Shown piece by piece: positions 33,890-40,803 of a stretch of 64,000 bases of DNA (the first letter of the stretch is position 1; the number at the start of each line of letters is the position of its first letter). The stretch spans positions 744,001-808,000 of the forward strand of contig NZ_WRXN01000001.1 of NCBI RefSeq assembly GCF_009758205.1, in the 5' to 3' direction. The translations under genes were made by a program, and so were the position numbers. Source of the stretch: Chitinophaga tropicalis (GTDB taxonomy: Bacteria; Bacteroidota; Bacteroidia; Chitinophagales; Chitinophagaceae). The notes beneath the pieces were generated by a model. The model was not told the origin of the DNA and made no database searches. It saw only the letters and a list, made by a program, of their open reading frames with translations.

Positions 33890-34390
33890 GTGCCGCAAAC
33901 GGCTGTAAATATTGATGAACATCTGCTTACCGAACGCTTGCTGGAAGGAGACCCCCGCGCAAGGGAACTGGCATATGATCACTTTGGTCCTGCCCTCTTC
34001 AGCCTCATTTTACAGGTTGTGCCTGATAATGAAAAAGCAGGGGAAATACTCCTGAAGGTCTTTGTAAAGGTCTTCCAGGATATGCACGCATTCAGGCGCT
34101 CCGGCGATGCTACTTTCTTTGGATGGCTGATGAGGCTGACCCGGGAAATGGCACTGCAGGAAGCTACAGGAATAATGGGCGCTTCCGATGGAATGGTGTT
34201 TCACGATAAAAACCTGTTACAGCGTTTTGCAAATAATCTGCCTGAGGGTAAAAGGGACATTTTTCAACTGTGTTATTATAAGGGACTCCCCAAGGAGGCT
34301 GTAGCCAGGATACTGGGCCTGCAGCCGGAAGAAGTCAGCGCACAGCTAAGAGAAACAATGATTGCATTCAGAAAATTCCTTGAAGACTAA
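33890..34390 (+). CDS. ECF-like sigma factor (GTG start)
   Basis: A 166-residue protein with the two-part layout of an ECF sigma factor: a region-2-like helical part (about residues 15-95, HFGPALFSLILQVVPDNEKAGEILLKVFVKVF, with the FFGWLMRLTREM helix) and a C-terminal region-4 HTH (LPEGKRDIFQLCYYKGLPKEAVARILGLQPEEVSAQLRETM). The start is a GTG at 33890; there is no ATG in the N-terminal part. The region-2 sequence is weakly conserved compared with canonical ECFs, so promoter recognition may be unusual. It is followed with no gap by an anti-sigma-like membrane protein, which supports the sigma call. Expected role: transcription of a stress regulon that I cannot identify. Confidence 0.75.
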   Translation: MPQTAVNIDEHLLTERLLEGDPRARELAYDHFGPALFSLILQVVPDNEKAGEILLKVFVKVFQDMHAFRRSGDATFFGWLMRLTREMALQEATGIMGASDGMVFHDKNLLQRFANNLPEGKRDIFQLCYYKGLPKEAVARILGLQPEEVSAQLRETMIAFRKFLED

Positions 34391-34864
34391 TTGGAACTCG
34401 ATCATTATATAAAAAGTGGAATTATCGAGAGCTATGTACTGGGTTTAGCTTCTGTCAATGAGATGGAAGAACTGCAGCACATGAGGCGCCTTTACCCTTC
34501 GTTGAACAATGAAATAATGTTGGTTGAACGCAGGCTGGAGAGGACTGCCCTGACCGAAGCGGTACTTCCCCCTCCGGAAGTAAGGGAACGGATCTTTCAG
34601 CGTCTCAGCTGGACCACTGAAGAAACTATTCCCCCGGGACATGATAACGGCGCCTCCAACTATACCTTCATCAATATCCACTCTAAAGACGGGCAGCACA
34701 TTACGGTACATAAATGGTGGAAGCTGTTTTTCATCCTGGTGTTTATACTCTCCAAAGTATGTCTCTTCTTCGCTATTTATTATTTCCTCAAATACCAGCA
34801 ATTGGAAGAGCAAAAAAGGGGGATGCAAAATGTTGATAAACAACAGGTAATTCCCACAAAATAA
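34391..34864 (+). CDS. anti-sigma-like membrane protein, copy A (TTG start)
   Basis: A 157-residue single-pass protein. The N-terminal cytoplasmic part starts MELDHYIKSGIIESYVLGLASVNEME, a motif I know from Bacteroidota anti-sigma-like proteins (YIxSGxIExYvLGLAS). A membrane helix follows at about residues 115-138 (WWKLFFILVFILSKVCLFFAIYYFL), then a short charged tail. The TTG at 34391 must be the start: it is the first codon after the sigma stop in the same frame, and the next ATG would delete the conserved motif. The zero-base junction suggests translational coupling with the sigma factor. No CHC2 zinc motif. Sequestering the sigma factor at the membrane is inference. Confidence 0.75.
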   Translation: MELDHYIKSGIIESYVLGLASVNEMEELQHMRRLYPSLNNEIMLVERRLERTALTEAVLPPPEVRERIFQRLSWTTEETIPPGHDNGASNYTFINIHSKDGQHITVHKWWKLFFILVFILSKVCLFFAIYYFLKYQQLEEQKRGMQNVDKQQVIPTK

Positions 34865-35068
34865 TACCTGATATTTGTGACAACATAGGTAAGATTACTT
34901 ACTGTTTATTCTGATAATTTTCTTATTATCAATGCGTTGCGTCGTTTATGTCATAAGAATAACAGTATTATTTGGAAATGAATTAAGTTATTTTGACATT
35001 TGAATGTTGTTGTTGCGAAAGTTGACCTTGTGACCATTAGGTAACCATTTTATTTCGTTATTATCATA

Positions 35069-35545
35069 TTGGACCTGCAGAATTACATAGAAAGCGGAGT
35101 TATTGAAAGCTATTTGCTCGGGCTTGCCTCTGAGGAGGAGACGGCTTTGCTGGAGCAGATGCGTTCCCTGTATCCACAACTGAATACAGAGATTGCTGCT
35201 ATTGAAAAGAAGCTGCAACGGGTAGTGGTGGAGGAGGGGGTAACGCCGCCGTCTGTTGTCTGGAACCGGCTGTCCCGCCGTCTGAACTGGGAGGACGCCA
35301 ATCGGCAGCAGCAGGCTTACAGTAGCCAGGGTCAGAAGGAGGACATGACGTATGTTCTGCGTCCGCAGAGCAGGACCATGGTAGTGAGTGTGTGGTGGCG
35401 CTGTGCATTTATTGCTTTATGCGTGATAGTGATGGCCCTGCTGGCAAGCACAATATATTTTTATGGCCAGTTCCGCCGGATGGAAGAACGGATGATGCAT
35501 CTGTATACCCCGGCAGCTCAGCCCTCAAAGCCGGTACAACAATAG
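35069..35545 (+). CDS. anti-sigma-like membrane protein, copy B (TTG start)
   Basis: A 158-residue paralogue of the previous gene: MDLQNYIESGVIESYLLGLASEEETALLEQMRSLYPQLNTEI aligns with copy A without gaps, and WWRCAFIALCVIVMALLASTIYFYG is the matching membrane helix. Start again at a TTG; an in-frame stop lies 9 codons upstream and no ATG fits. It has no sigma gene in front, only a 204-base gap, so either it acts on the same sigma factor or its partner is elsewhere. The short tail ends PAAQPSKPVQQ. That two neighbouring paralogues both use TTG hints that weak initiation is part of their regulation; this is inference. Confidence 0.72.
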   Translation: MDLQNYIESGVIESYLLGLASEEETALLEQMRSLYPQLNTEIAAIEKKLQRVVVEEGVTPPSVVWNRLSRRLNWEDANRQQQAYSSQGQKEDMTYVLRPQSRTMVVSVWWRCAFIALCVIVMALLASTIYFYGQFRRMEERMMHLYTPAAQPSKPVQQ

Positions 35546-35630
35546 CGATTTGGTACGTTTATTGTTTTTTCCCACCTTGCGCCGGTAACTGATTGCGTTA
35601 CTGACATTTTAACATTAAAATAATTTTAGC

Positions 35631-36125
35631 ATGAAACACCTTACACTTGCAGCATTATGTCTGATGGCTTCTATTTTCGTTATCTCCTGTAAGAGTCAGT
35701 CAGGAGCTGCAACCACGCAGACGGTTAATAAGAACGCCGTAAAAGGTAACTGGGTGATTACTGATATTTCTTTTGAAGGGATACCTAAAGGTTCTAAAGT
35801 GACTGTTTTTGATGAAGCATCGTTTAACTGCTTCAAAGGCAGCCAGTGGGTATTGCCTTCCAATGCAAACGGATCATATACCCTGTCATCTACAGAAGAT
35901 GGCTGCAATACTGCCACACAGCCAATTGTATGGTCTATCTACAAACAGAATGGTTATGACCAGTTCCAGTTCAAGAAAGTAGGTACCGGTCTGAAAGCCA
36001 AAAATGTAACTGAAGGTTACCGTGTGGAGATCAGCTCTGTAAACAATACTACAATGGTTTGGAGAGCGCCTGTAAACTTTGAAGGTAAAAATGCTTACAT
36101 CGTTTATACATTACAGAGGTCCTGA
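35631..36125 (+). CDS. lipocalin-like lipoprotein
   Basis: A 164-residue lipoprotein: MKHLTLAALCLMASIFVISC gives a clear lipobox with Cys20. The mature part starts with KGNWVITDISFEG, the entry strand motif of the lipocalin-like domains frequent in Bacteroidota secreted proteins, followed by about seven more strands (for example YTLSSTEDGCNTATQPIVWSIYK, FQFKKVGTGLKAKNV, GYRVEISSVNNTTMVWR, NAYIVYTLQRS). Two Cys residues in the mature region (FNCFKGS and DGCNT) could form a disulfide. It lies 85 bases after anti-sigma copy B and ends at a terminator, so it could be the target or sensor of that locus. Ligand unknown. Confidence 0.82.
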   Translation: MKHLTLAALCLMASIFVISCKSQSGAATTQTVNKNAVKGNWVITDISFEGIPKGSKVTVFDEASFNCFKGSQWVLPSNANGSYTLSSTEDGCNTATQPIVWSIYKQNGYDQFQFKKVGTGLKAKNVTEGYRVEISSVNNTTMVWRAPVNFEGKNAYIVYTLQRS

Positions 36126-36141
36126 GAATACTACTAAAAAG

Positions 36142-36177
36142 AAAAAGCCGGTCTGCCTGAAGCAGACTGGCTTTTTT
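36142..36177 (+). terminator. terminator after the lipocalin-like gene
   Basis: A long stem AAAAAGCCGGTCTGC/GCAGACTGGCTTTTT with one G-U pair and a 5-base loop, then Ts. Its right end touches the last bases of the convergent LysR gene. Confidence 0.88.
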
Positions 36178-37081
36178 ATGCTGTTTCCATACCAGTGTGC
36201 TGTTTTGCAAAGCGCATGAACAATTGGGCCAGCTTATCCTGCTGCCCCTGCAGATGTATAAAATGAAATTTGCGCACCAGCCGGAAGTTCTTTACCGGTA
36301 ATATTTTAAACTCTCCTGCTTCCAGTTCCCGCTTTACAGCCTGCAGGGAAAGGAAGGCGGCACATGGGGCGTGATGCAGGTAAGATTTAATACTTTCCGT
36401 ACTGCCCATGTACATGGCTATCTGGAGATCTGTCAGTTTAAGTTTAAGCCGTTTCAGTTCATCAGTGATCACTTCCAGTGTACCGGAACCATGTTCCCTC
36501 ATGAGCAGGGGAATAGATTTCAGGTCTGTAGCAGAGAGCGGGCCGTTATTATCGCCATAGTCATAATTCACATTGCCTATCAGGGCAATTTCATCTTTTG
36601 CGAACTCCACATATTTCAGGACAGGGTTTTTGGATCGTCCTTCTATAAGGCCCAGCTGTATGGATTTATCGAACAGTGCCTGTTCAATTTGTTCTGTGTT
36701 ACCGCTGATGAGTGAAGAAGTTACTTCGGGGTACCGCTGGTTGAATTTTGCCAGCAGGGGAGGAATGAAATACTGTGCAATAGTGGTGCTGGCGCCCAGG
36801 GGTAATAAGCCGCCCTGCGCATGTTTAAGCTGGTTGATCTCGTATTCCATGTTGCGGTAACTGGTAAAGATATCGTCCGCATGTTTCAGCATTACCTGTC
36901 CTGCACGGGTGATCTTGATCTTATTACCGCTTCTTTCAAAAAGGGCCATTCCCAGCTGTTGTTCCAGCTCATGGATATGTTTTGTTACAGCGGGCTGGGA
37001 TATGAACAGCTCTTCCGCAGCTTTGGTGAAGCTGAGACGCCTGGCCACTGTATAGAATACTTTTAACCTGAAATCCAACAT
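36176..37081 (-). CDS. LysR-family transcriptional regulator
   Basis: A 301-residue LysR regulator. The N-terminal winged HTH is typical: MLDFRLKVFYTVARRLSFTKAAEELFISQPAVTKHIHELEQQLGMALFERSGNKIKITRAG (HTH about residues 18-37), followed by the linker helix and a periplasmic-binding-protein-like effector domain (LLPLGASTTIAQYFIPPLLAKFNQRYPEVTSSLISGNTEQ, LLMREHGSGT). The order resembles the CysL/CbbR branch; the effector cannot be told. There is no divergent neighbour, so the target is not obvious: upstream lies only the terminator of the Lys-rich gene. LysR proteins usually bind a T-n11-A motif near their own promoter; I saw none I would defend. Confidence 0.92.
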   Translation of the reverse strand: MLDFRLKVFYTVARRLSFTKAAEELFISQPAVTKHIHELEQQLGMALFERSGNKIKITRAGQVMLKHADDIFTSYRNMEYEINQLKHAQGGLLPLGASTTIAQYFIPPLLAKFNQRYPEVTSSLISGNTEQIEQALFDKSIQLGLIEGRSKNPVLKYVEFAKDEIALIGNVNYDYGDNNGPLSATDLKSIPLLMREHGSGTLEVITDELKRLKLKLTDLQIAMYMGSTESIKSYLHHAPCAAFLSLQAVKRELEAGEFKILPVKNFRLVRKFHFIHLQGQQDKLAQLFMRFAKQHTGMETA

Positions 37082-37097
37082 TGGCTAAATGTACAAT

Positions 37098-37128
37098 AAA
37101 AAAAGCTCCCGTTGTTGCGGGAGCTTTT
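37098..37128 (-). terminator. terminator after the Lys-rich gene
   Basis: An 11-bp stem AAAAGCTCCCG/CGGGAGCTTTT (37101-37111, 37118-37128). The minus-strand product ends in Ts. Confidence 0.85.
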
Positions 37129-37147
37129 CACTTAAACATAAGACTGA

Positions 37148-37522
37148 TTAAGATTTAGTTTCTTCTTTCTTAGGTTCTTTGTTCTCTTTGAAACGCTTGT
37201 CAGGAGTACCATCCTTTTTCTTAGGACCTTCTCCTGCTTTAGGTTCTTTATTCTCCTTGAAACGTTTGTCAGGAGTACCGTCTTTCTTTTTAGGACCTTC
37301 TCCTTTAGGACCTTCTGCAGGTTTGCCGTCTTTCTTTGCAAGCTTACCGTCTTTGTCCTTTTTTACTGGCTTACCGTCCTTATCCAGTTCCGGTTTACCA
37401 TCTTTCCTGTCATTCCTGTGCTCAGCTTTCTGTTTTTCCTGGGTTGGCTTAGCTGGTTCCTGGGCCATAGCAATTGTAGCACCCATAAAAAGCGCCAGCA
37501 CTCCTGTGAGAATCTTTTTCAT
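37148..37522 (-). CDS. secreted Lys-rich repeat protein, 124 aa
   Basis: A signal peptide (MKKILTGVLALFMGATIAMAQ) is followed by about 100 residues that are almost all Lys, Asp, Glu, Gly and Pro, probably disordered and strongly basic. It contains DKDGKPVKKDKDGKL-type units and then two near-perfect copies of GPKKKDGTPDKRFKENKEPK separated by AGE. No enzyme domain or membrane anchor. The Asp/Gly/Lys units recall calcium-loop-like DxDG motifs but do not make a proper EF-hand. Periplasmic or secreted; possible roles include cell-wall, polyanion or metal binding, all inference. Monocistronic, with its own terminator. The family is not known to me. Confidence 0.72.
   Translation of the reverse strand: MKKILTGVLALFMGATIAMAQEPAKPTQEKQKAEHRNDRKDGKPELDKDGKPVKKDKDGKLAKKDGKPAEGPKGEGPKKKDGTPDKRFKENKEPKAGEGPKKKDGTPDKRFKENKEPKKEETKS
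37169..37309 (-). repeat. two tandem 69-base repeats in the Lys-rich gene
   Basis: Each unit codes for GEGPKKKDGTPDKRFKENKEPK plus one residue. The copies differ at a few synonymous bases, so the duplication is not brand new. Confidence 0.75.
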
Positions 37523-37668
37523 GATGTAGTCAATATTTGAGTGAAAAATTAGGAATTTTTTTAATCAGTAACGCAATGTACTTATAATATTTATTGCTGT
37601 GTTTTAATGGGTTGATTAGCAATATTTTCAAACCGTACTTCCCGCAAGGATTTTGCGTAGTAATACGC

Positions 37669-37700
37669 TTGACAATGCCTTTGCATTGAATGTACCTTTG
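37669..37700 (+). promoter_or_regulatory. promoter of a candidate small transcript
   Basis: TTGACA (37669-37674), 21 bases after the TTG, then TACCTTTG (37693-37700). The spacer holds the palindrome CAATGC-CTTT-GCATTG (37673-37688), a possible operator. Confidence 0.5.
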
Positions 37701-37705
37701 TATCA

Positions 37706-37887
37706 CCTGACAAGAACAGTTAACCCCGGAACAACACAATGTTTGATAACCCCTACCTTTTTATTTGTAGGGACTTAGGGTACGATATTTTTTCGATTGT
37801 CTGACATATATACATTTTGACCCCCTTTATTGAGTTATGAGTCATCCCGTTAGCCTCATAGGTCTCGCTTCTGCGAGGCCTTTTCTT
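37706..37887 (+). ncRNA. candidate small RNA or small-ORF transcript
   Basis: About 180 bases between a TACCTTTG promoter and an intrinsic terminator. Internal hairpins: CCCTAC/GTAGGG (37751-37756, 37767-37772) and TATGAG/CTCATA before the terminator. A 21-codon frame starts at the ATG at 37739 (MFDNPYLF...) and stops at 37804, and overlaps the first hairpin. Cannot tell RNA from micro-protein here. Confidence 0.4.
37861..37887 (+). terminator. terminator of the small transcript
   Basis: An 8-bp stem GGTCTCGC/GCGAGGCC (one U-G pair), TTCT loop, TTTT. On the minus strand the wobble becomes a mismatch and no T-run follows, so it works for the plus strand only. Confidence 0.75.
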
Positions 37888-37902
37888 ATTTAAAGGAATT
37901 CT

Positions 37903-39849
37903 TTAGTTAGCTTCCACCCACATGCCGTTATCCTTGATCAGGGAGATCAGTTCATCTACGGCTACTTCGCTGTTCAGACCACGTTTTACTACTTCTTTTC
38001 CTCTGTAGAGGGTGATCTTTCCAACGCCGCTGCCTACATATCCGAAGTCGGCATCGGCCATTTCGCCGGGACCATTTACAATACATCCCATGATAGCGAT
38101 CTTCACGCCTTTCAGGTGGTTGGTCACTGCCCTGATCTTAGCTGTGGTTTCCTGGAGGTCAAATAAGGTACGGCCGCAGGAAGGGCAGGAAATATATTCA
38201 GTTTTGGAGATACGGGTACGGGTAGCCTGGAGTATGCCAAAGGCTATATTATTGAGCAGGGCATGGTCGGGCACCTGTTTTTCCGGCCTTGCATCCGCCA
38301 GCCACAGGCCGTCCCCGAACCCGTCCAGCAGGAGGGCGCCTGTTTCAGTGGCGTAATGTACCAGGTGTTCATCTGTAGTAGAATCTGTAGCAAAGCATTT
38401 CAGGATACAGGGCTGCGGGGCGTTATGCTCCATCAGGTGCATCATTGTACGCCTTATTTCCGGCATGGCGTGCTTGTTGGAAGAGTGCAGGCAGAAAACG
38501 ATAGTAGTATCATTTGCAAGCTGCTGCAACAGTGGTTCCGTGAGTGTTACGCCGGTATTATGGTCAATGAAATTGATAGTAGCTGATCTTTCGGAGAGCG
38601 GCAGCTGAAGATATTCTTCGGCAGAGAAAAGGGGCATGTATTTCTCCTTGTCTTCCGCTGTCTGCCAGGTGGTATGAGGTACGATCACCTTCAGTGTACC
38701 GGGCAGGGAGAAAGGTAATACTTCATGTGTGAAGAGATAGTCGGCCGCTGCATCTGCAATATTCCATTTATCAGAGGCTTCATCGTAGCTGTAGCCGATG
38801 GCTTTCAGGTGTACAGGAGTGATACCGGTTATATCACTGAGATCGGCGATAACTACCGGTACCTGCTTGCCGCCAATATTGTTTACTGCAAGGGAGTCCC
38901 TGCGTTTGTAAGTAAAAGGAGAATAGGTGGGCTGTGCTATAGAGGGGATAGGGTCATGTCCTTCCCTGACAGTATAGCGTTTCACCAGGTCACGGCATAC
39001 GGGCAGCTCAAATTCAGGATCTTCCGTGAGGGATACGCGGATAGTATCTCCGATACCATCTTCCAGCAAAGTGCCAATACCTATGGCAGATTTGATGCGG
39101 CCGTCTTCTCCGTCGCCGGCTTCTGTTACACCCAGGTGAAGGGGATAGCAATGCCCCAGTTCTTCCTGCATGCTCTGGATCAGCATACGGTAGGCCTGCA
39201 CCATTACCTGTGGATTGCTGGCTTTCATGCTGAGCACAATATTGCGGTAGTTGAGGTCTTCCGCAATACGGAGAAATTCCATAGCACTTTCCACCATGCC
39301 CATGGGGGTATCGCCATAGCGGCTCATGATACGGTCGCTCAGGGAGCCGTGATTGGTACCGATACGCATGGCGGTGCCATATTCTTTACAGATGCCTACC
39401 AGCGGAGTGAATTGTTTGCGGATGCGGTCAATCTCTTCCTGGTATTCACTGTCAGTATAGTTGATGGTCTCAAACTTCTTTTTATCTACGTAGTTACCCG
39501 GGTTGATACGTACTTTCTCAACAATGCGGGCGGCTATTTCTGCGGCATTAGGAGTAAAGTGAATGTCTGCCACAAGGGGAGTGGTATAACCTCTTTTACG
39601 CAGTTCATTGCGGATGGGCAGGAGGTTTTCGGCCTCTTTTTTACTGGGAGCGGTGATGCGTACCAGTTCTGCGCCGGCTTCGATGCAGCGGATAGCCTGC
39701 TCTACAGTAGCCTGGGTGTTCATAGTATCCGTCGTAGTCATGGTTTGAATACGTACGGGGTGATAGTTGCCAATGAGCAGGTCTCCAACCTTTACTTCCA
39801 GAGTGGCTAATCTTTTGTACTCTGTCAGTGAATTACAATATAGCTGCAT
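37903..39849 (-). CDS. ispG: 4-hydroxy-3-methylbut-2-enyl diphosphate synthase, long form
   Basis: Fe-S enzyme of the MEP isoprenoid pathway that makes HMBPP. At 648 residues it is the long form (with an inserted middle domain) known from plants and Bacteroidota, against about 370 in E. coli. TIM barrel: VGDLLIGNYHPVRIQTMTTTDT, VADIHFTPNAAEIAARIVEKVRINPGN, GVTEAGDGEDGRIKSAIGIG. Cluster domain: CPSCGRTLFDLQ and MGCIVNGPGEMADADFGYVG, giving the three Cys plus Glu. The ATG at 39849 is chosen; an earlier in-frame TTG (39876) is part of the TACCTTTG promoter element. Inserted domain about residues 270-500. Monocistronic by its promoter. Confidence 0.96.
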   Translation of the reverse strand: MQLYCNSLTEYKRLATLEVKVGDLLIGNYHPVRIQTMTTTDTMNTQATVEQAIRCIEAGAELVRITAPSKKEAENLLPIRNELRKRGYTTPLVADIHFTPNAAEIAARIVEKVRINPGNYVDKKKFETINYTDSEYQEEIDRIRKQFTPLVGICKEYGTAMRIGTNHGSLSDRIMSRYGDTPMGMVESAMEFLRIAEDLNYRNIVLSMKASNPQVMVQAYRMLIQSMQEELGHCYPLHLGVTEAGDGEDGRIKSAIGIGTLLEDGIGDTIRVSLTEDPEFELPVCRDLVKRYTVREGHDPIPSIAQPTYSPFTYKRRDSLAVNNIGGKQVPVVIADLSDITGITPVHLKAIGYSYDEASDKWNIADAAADYLFTHEVLPFSLPGTLKVIVPHTTWQTAEDKEKYMPLFSAEEYLQLPLSERSATINFIDHNTGVTLTEPLLQQLANDTTIVFCLHSSNKHAMPEIRRTMMHLMEHNAPQPCILKCFATDSTTDEHLVHYATETGALLLDGFGDGLWLADARPEKQVPDHALLNNIAFGILQATRTRISKTEYISCPSCGRTLFDLQETTAKIRAVTNHLKGVKIAIMGCIVNGPGEMADADFGYVGSGVGKITLYRGKEVVKRGLNSEVAVDELISLIKDNGMWVEAN

Positions 39850-39873
39850 AAAAGAATCCTGATATATATGAAG

Positions 39874-39881
39874 CAAAGGTA
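39874..39881 (-). promoter_or_regulatory. -7 element of ispG
   Basis: Minus-strand TACCTTTG, 24 bases before the ATG at 39849; it contains the TTG that could be mistaken for a start codon. Confidence 0.55.
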
Positions 39882-39931
39882 AACATTTGGGTTATTTAAA
39901 TTTTCAGCAGGTAAAGTCCGGGGAACTGCTC

Positions 39932-39968
39932 AAAAAAATGCTTTCGCCAAAGGCGAAAGCATTTTTTT
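39932..39968. terminator. 17-bp perfect-stem terminator after batC
   Basis: 39932-39948 pairs perfectly with 39952-39968 around an AAA loop; seven As on one side and seven Ts on the other make it work in both directions. Confidence 0.9.
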
Positions 39969-39979
39969 GAAGATAGAAC

Positions 39980-39999
39980 TGGCCTGCGGCCGGCTGAAA
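39980..39999. repeat. intergenic repeat, copy 3 (inverted)
   Basis: The complement of TTTCAGCCGGCCGCAGGCCA at 9137-9156: 20 of 20 bases match. Lies just downstream of the Bat terminator. Confidence 0.55.
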
Positions 40000-40038
40000 T
40001 GTTTTTTGAGAAAGGATCCGGCTAAAATTATTTATGGA

Positions 40039-40803
40039 TCACCAGTCTTTTTCTACAGGAACTGCCTGCCCTTTGGCCTTCTTCATCTTATCCTGCAGTT
40101 TATTCTCTTCCTGGCCCAGCGCCTGCAGCAACCGTTCAGCTTCCTGCTTATTCATCTTGCTGGGCTGAGGCTCCGGTTTATCCTGCTGCTCTTTATCTTT
40201 ATTCTGCTGGTCCTTATTCTGCTGATCTTTGTTTTGCTGATCCTTATTCTTCTGGTCCTGTTTATTTTTATCCTGGTCTTTCTTCTGCTGGTCTTTCTGA
40301 TCTTTCTTATCCTTATCCTTCTGGTCCTTATTATCCTTTCCGCCGCCGCCCTGCTGCTGTTTCTTCAGCATGGCCTGCGCATAAGCCAGGTTATAACGGG
40401 CCTGTTCATCAGAAGGGTTCAGTTTCAGGGCCTCTTTATACGCCTTGATGCTTTCCTCCCATTTCTTCCCTTCCATGAAGGTATTACCAATGTTGTAGCT
40501 GGCATCGGCTTTGGTGTCCCGGTTATTGGCAGCTTTAAAAGTATTGGCGTACTGGGTACGGGCATCGTCATACCTTTTCTGTTCATAAAGGGAGTTCCCC
40601 AGGTTATAACGGCCTTCTACTGACTGCTGGTTTACTTCCAGCGCCTTTTTATAGTTGGCCTCTGCGTCGGTGAACTTCTTCTCTTTATATAGTTCATTCC
40701 CTTTACGGATGTATTTATTCCCTTCCTGGGCGAAAGATTCCTGGCAGAGGCATAATAATGCGCCGGCAAGGAGTATTTGATATGTCAGATATAGCTTTCT
40801 CAT
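40039..40803 (-). CDS. batC: BatC-like TPR protein
   Basis: A 254-residue periplasmic protein with a signal peptide (MRKLYLTYQILLAGALLCLCQESFAQ), three TPR repeats (about residues 28-145: KGNELYKEKKFTDAEANYKKALEVN, GRYNLGNSLYEQKRYDDARTQYAN, ASYNIGNTFMEGKKWEESIKAYKEALKLNP) and a long hydrophilic linker of Lys, Asp and Gln containing QNKDQ tandem copies. The C-terminus, EAERLLQALGQEENKLQDKMKK, is the end typical of BatC in the Bacteroides aerotolerance operon. Its ATG overlaps the batB stop by 4 bases, so the two are coupled. TPRs suggest assembly of a periplasmic complex with the VWA proteins. batA, batD, batE and moxR are not adjacent. Confidence 0.85.
   Translation of the reverse strand: MRKLYLTYQILLAGALLCLCQESFAQEGNKYIRKGNELYKEKKFTDAEANYKKALEVNQQSVEGRYNLGNSLYEQKRYDDARTQYANTFKAANNRDTKADASYNIGNTFMEGKKWEESIKAYKEALKLNPSDEQARYNLAYAQAMLKKQQQGGGGKDNKDQKDKDKKDQKDQQKKDQDKNKQDQKNKDQQNKDQQNKDQQNKDKEQQDKPEPQPSKMNKQEAERLLQALGQEENKLQDKMKKAKGQAVPVEKDW

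Larger units (their letters stand above)
37523..37902. other. 380-base gene-free stretch
   Basis: Left part (37523-37660) is AT-rich upstream DNA of the Lys-rich gene without a promoter I can support. Right part (37669-37887) carries a plus-strand promoter, a structured transcript candidate and a terminator, listed separately. Confidence 0.6.

Noticed and set aside
37179..37529. Plus-strand hydrophobic repeat frame over the Lys-rich gene
   Set aside because: Antisense of a Lys/Asp/Gly repeat; the minus-strand frame has a proper signal peptide and its own terminator.
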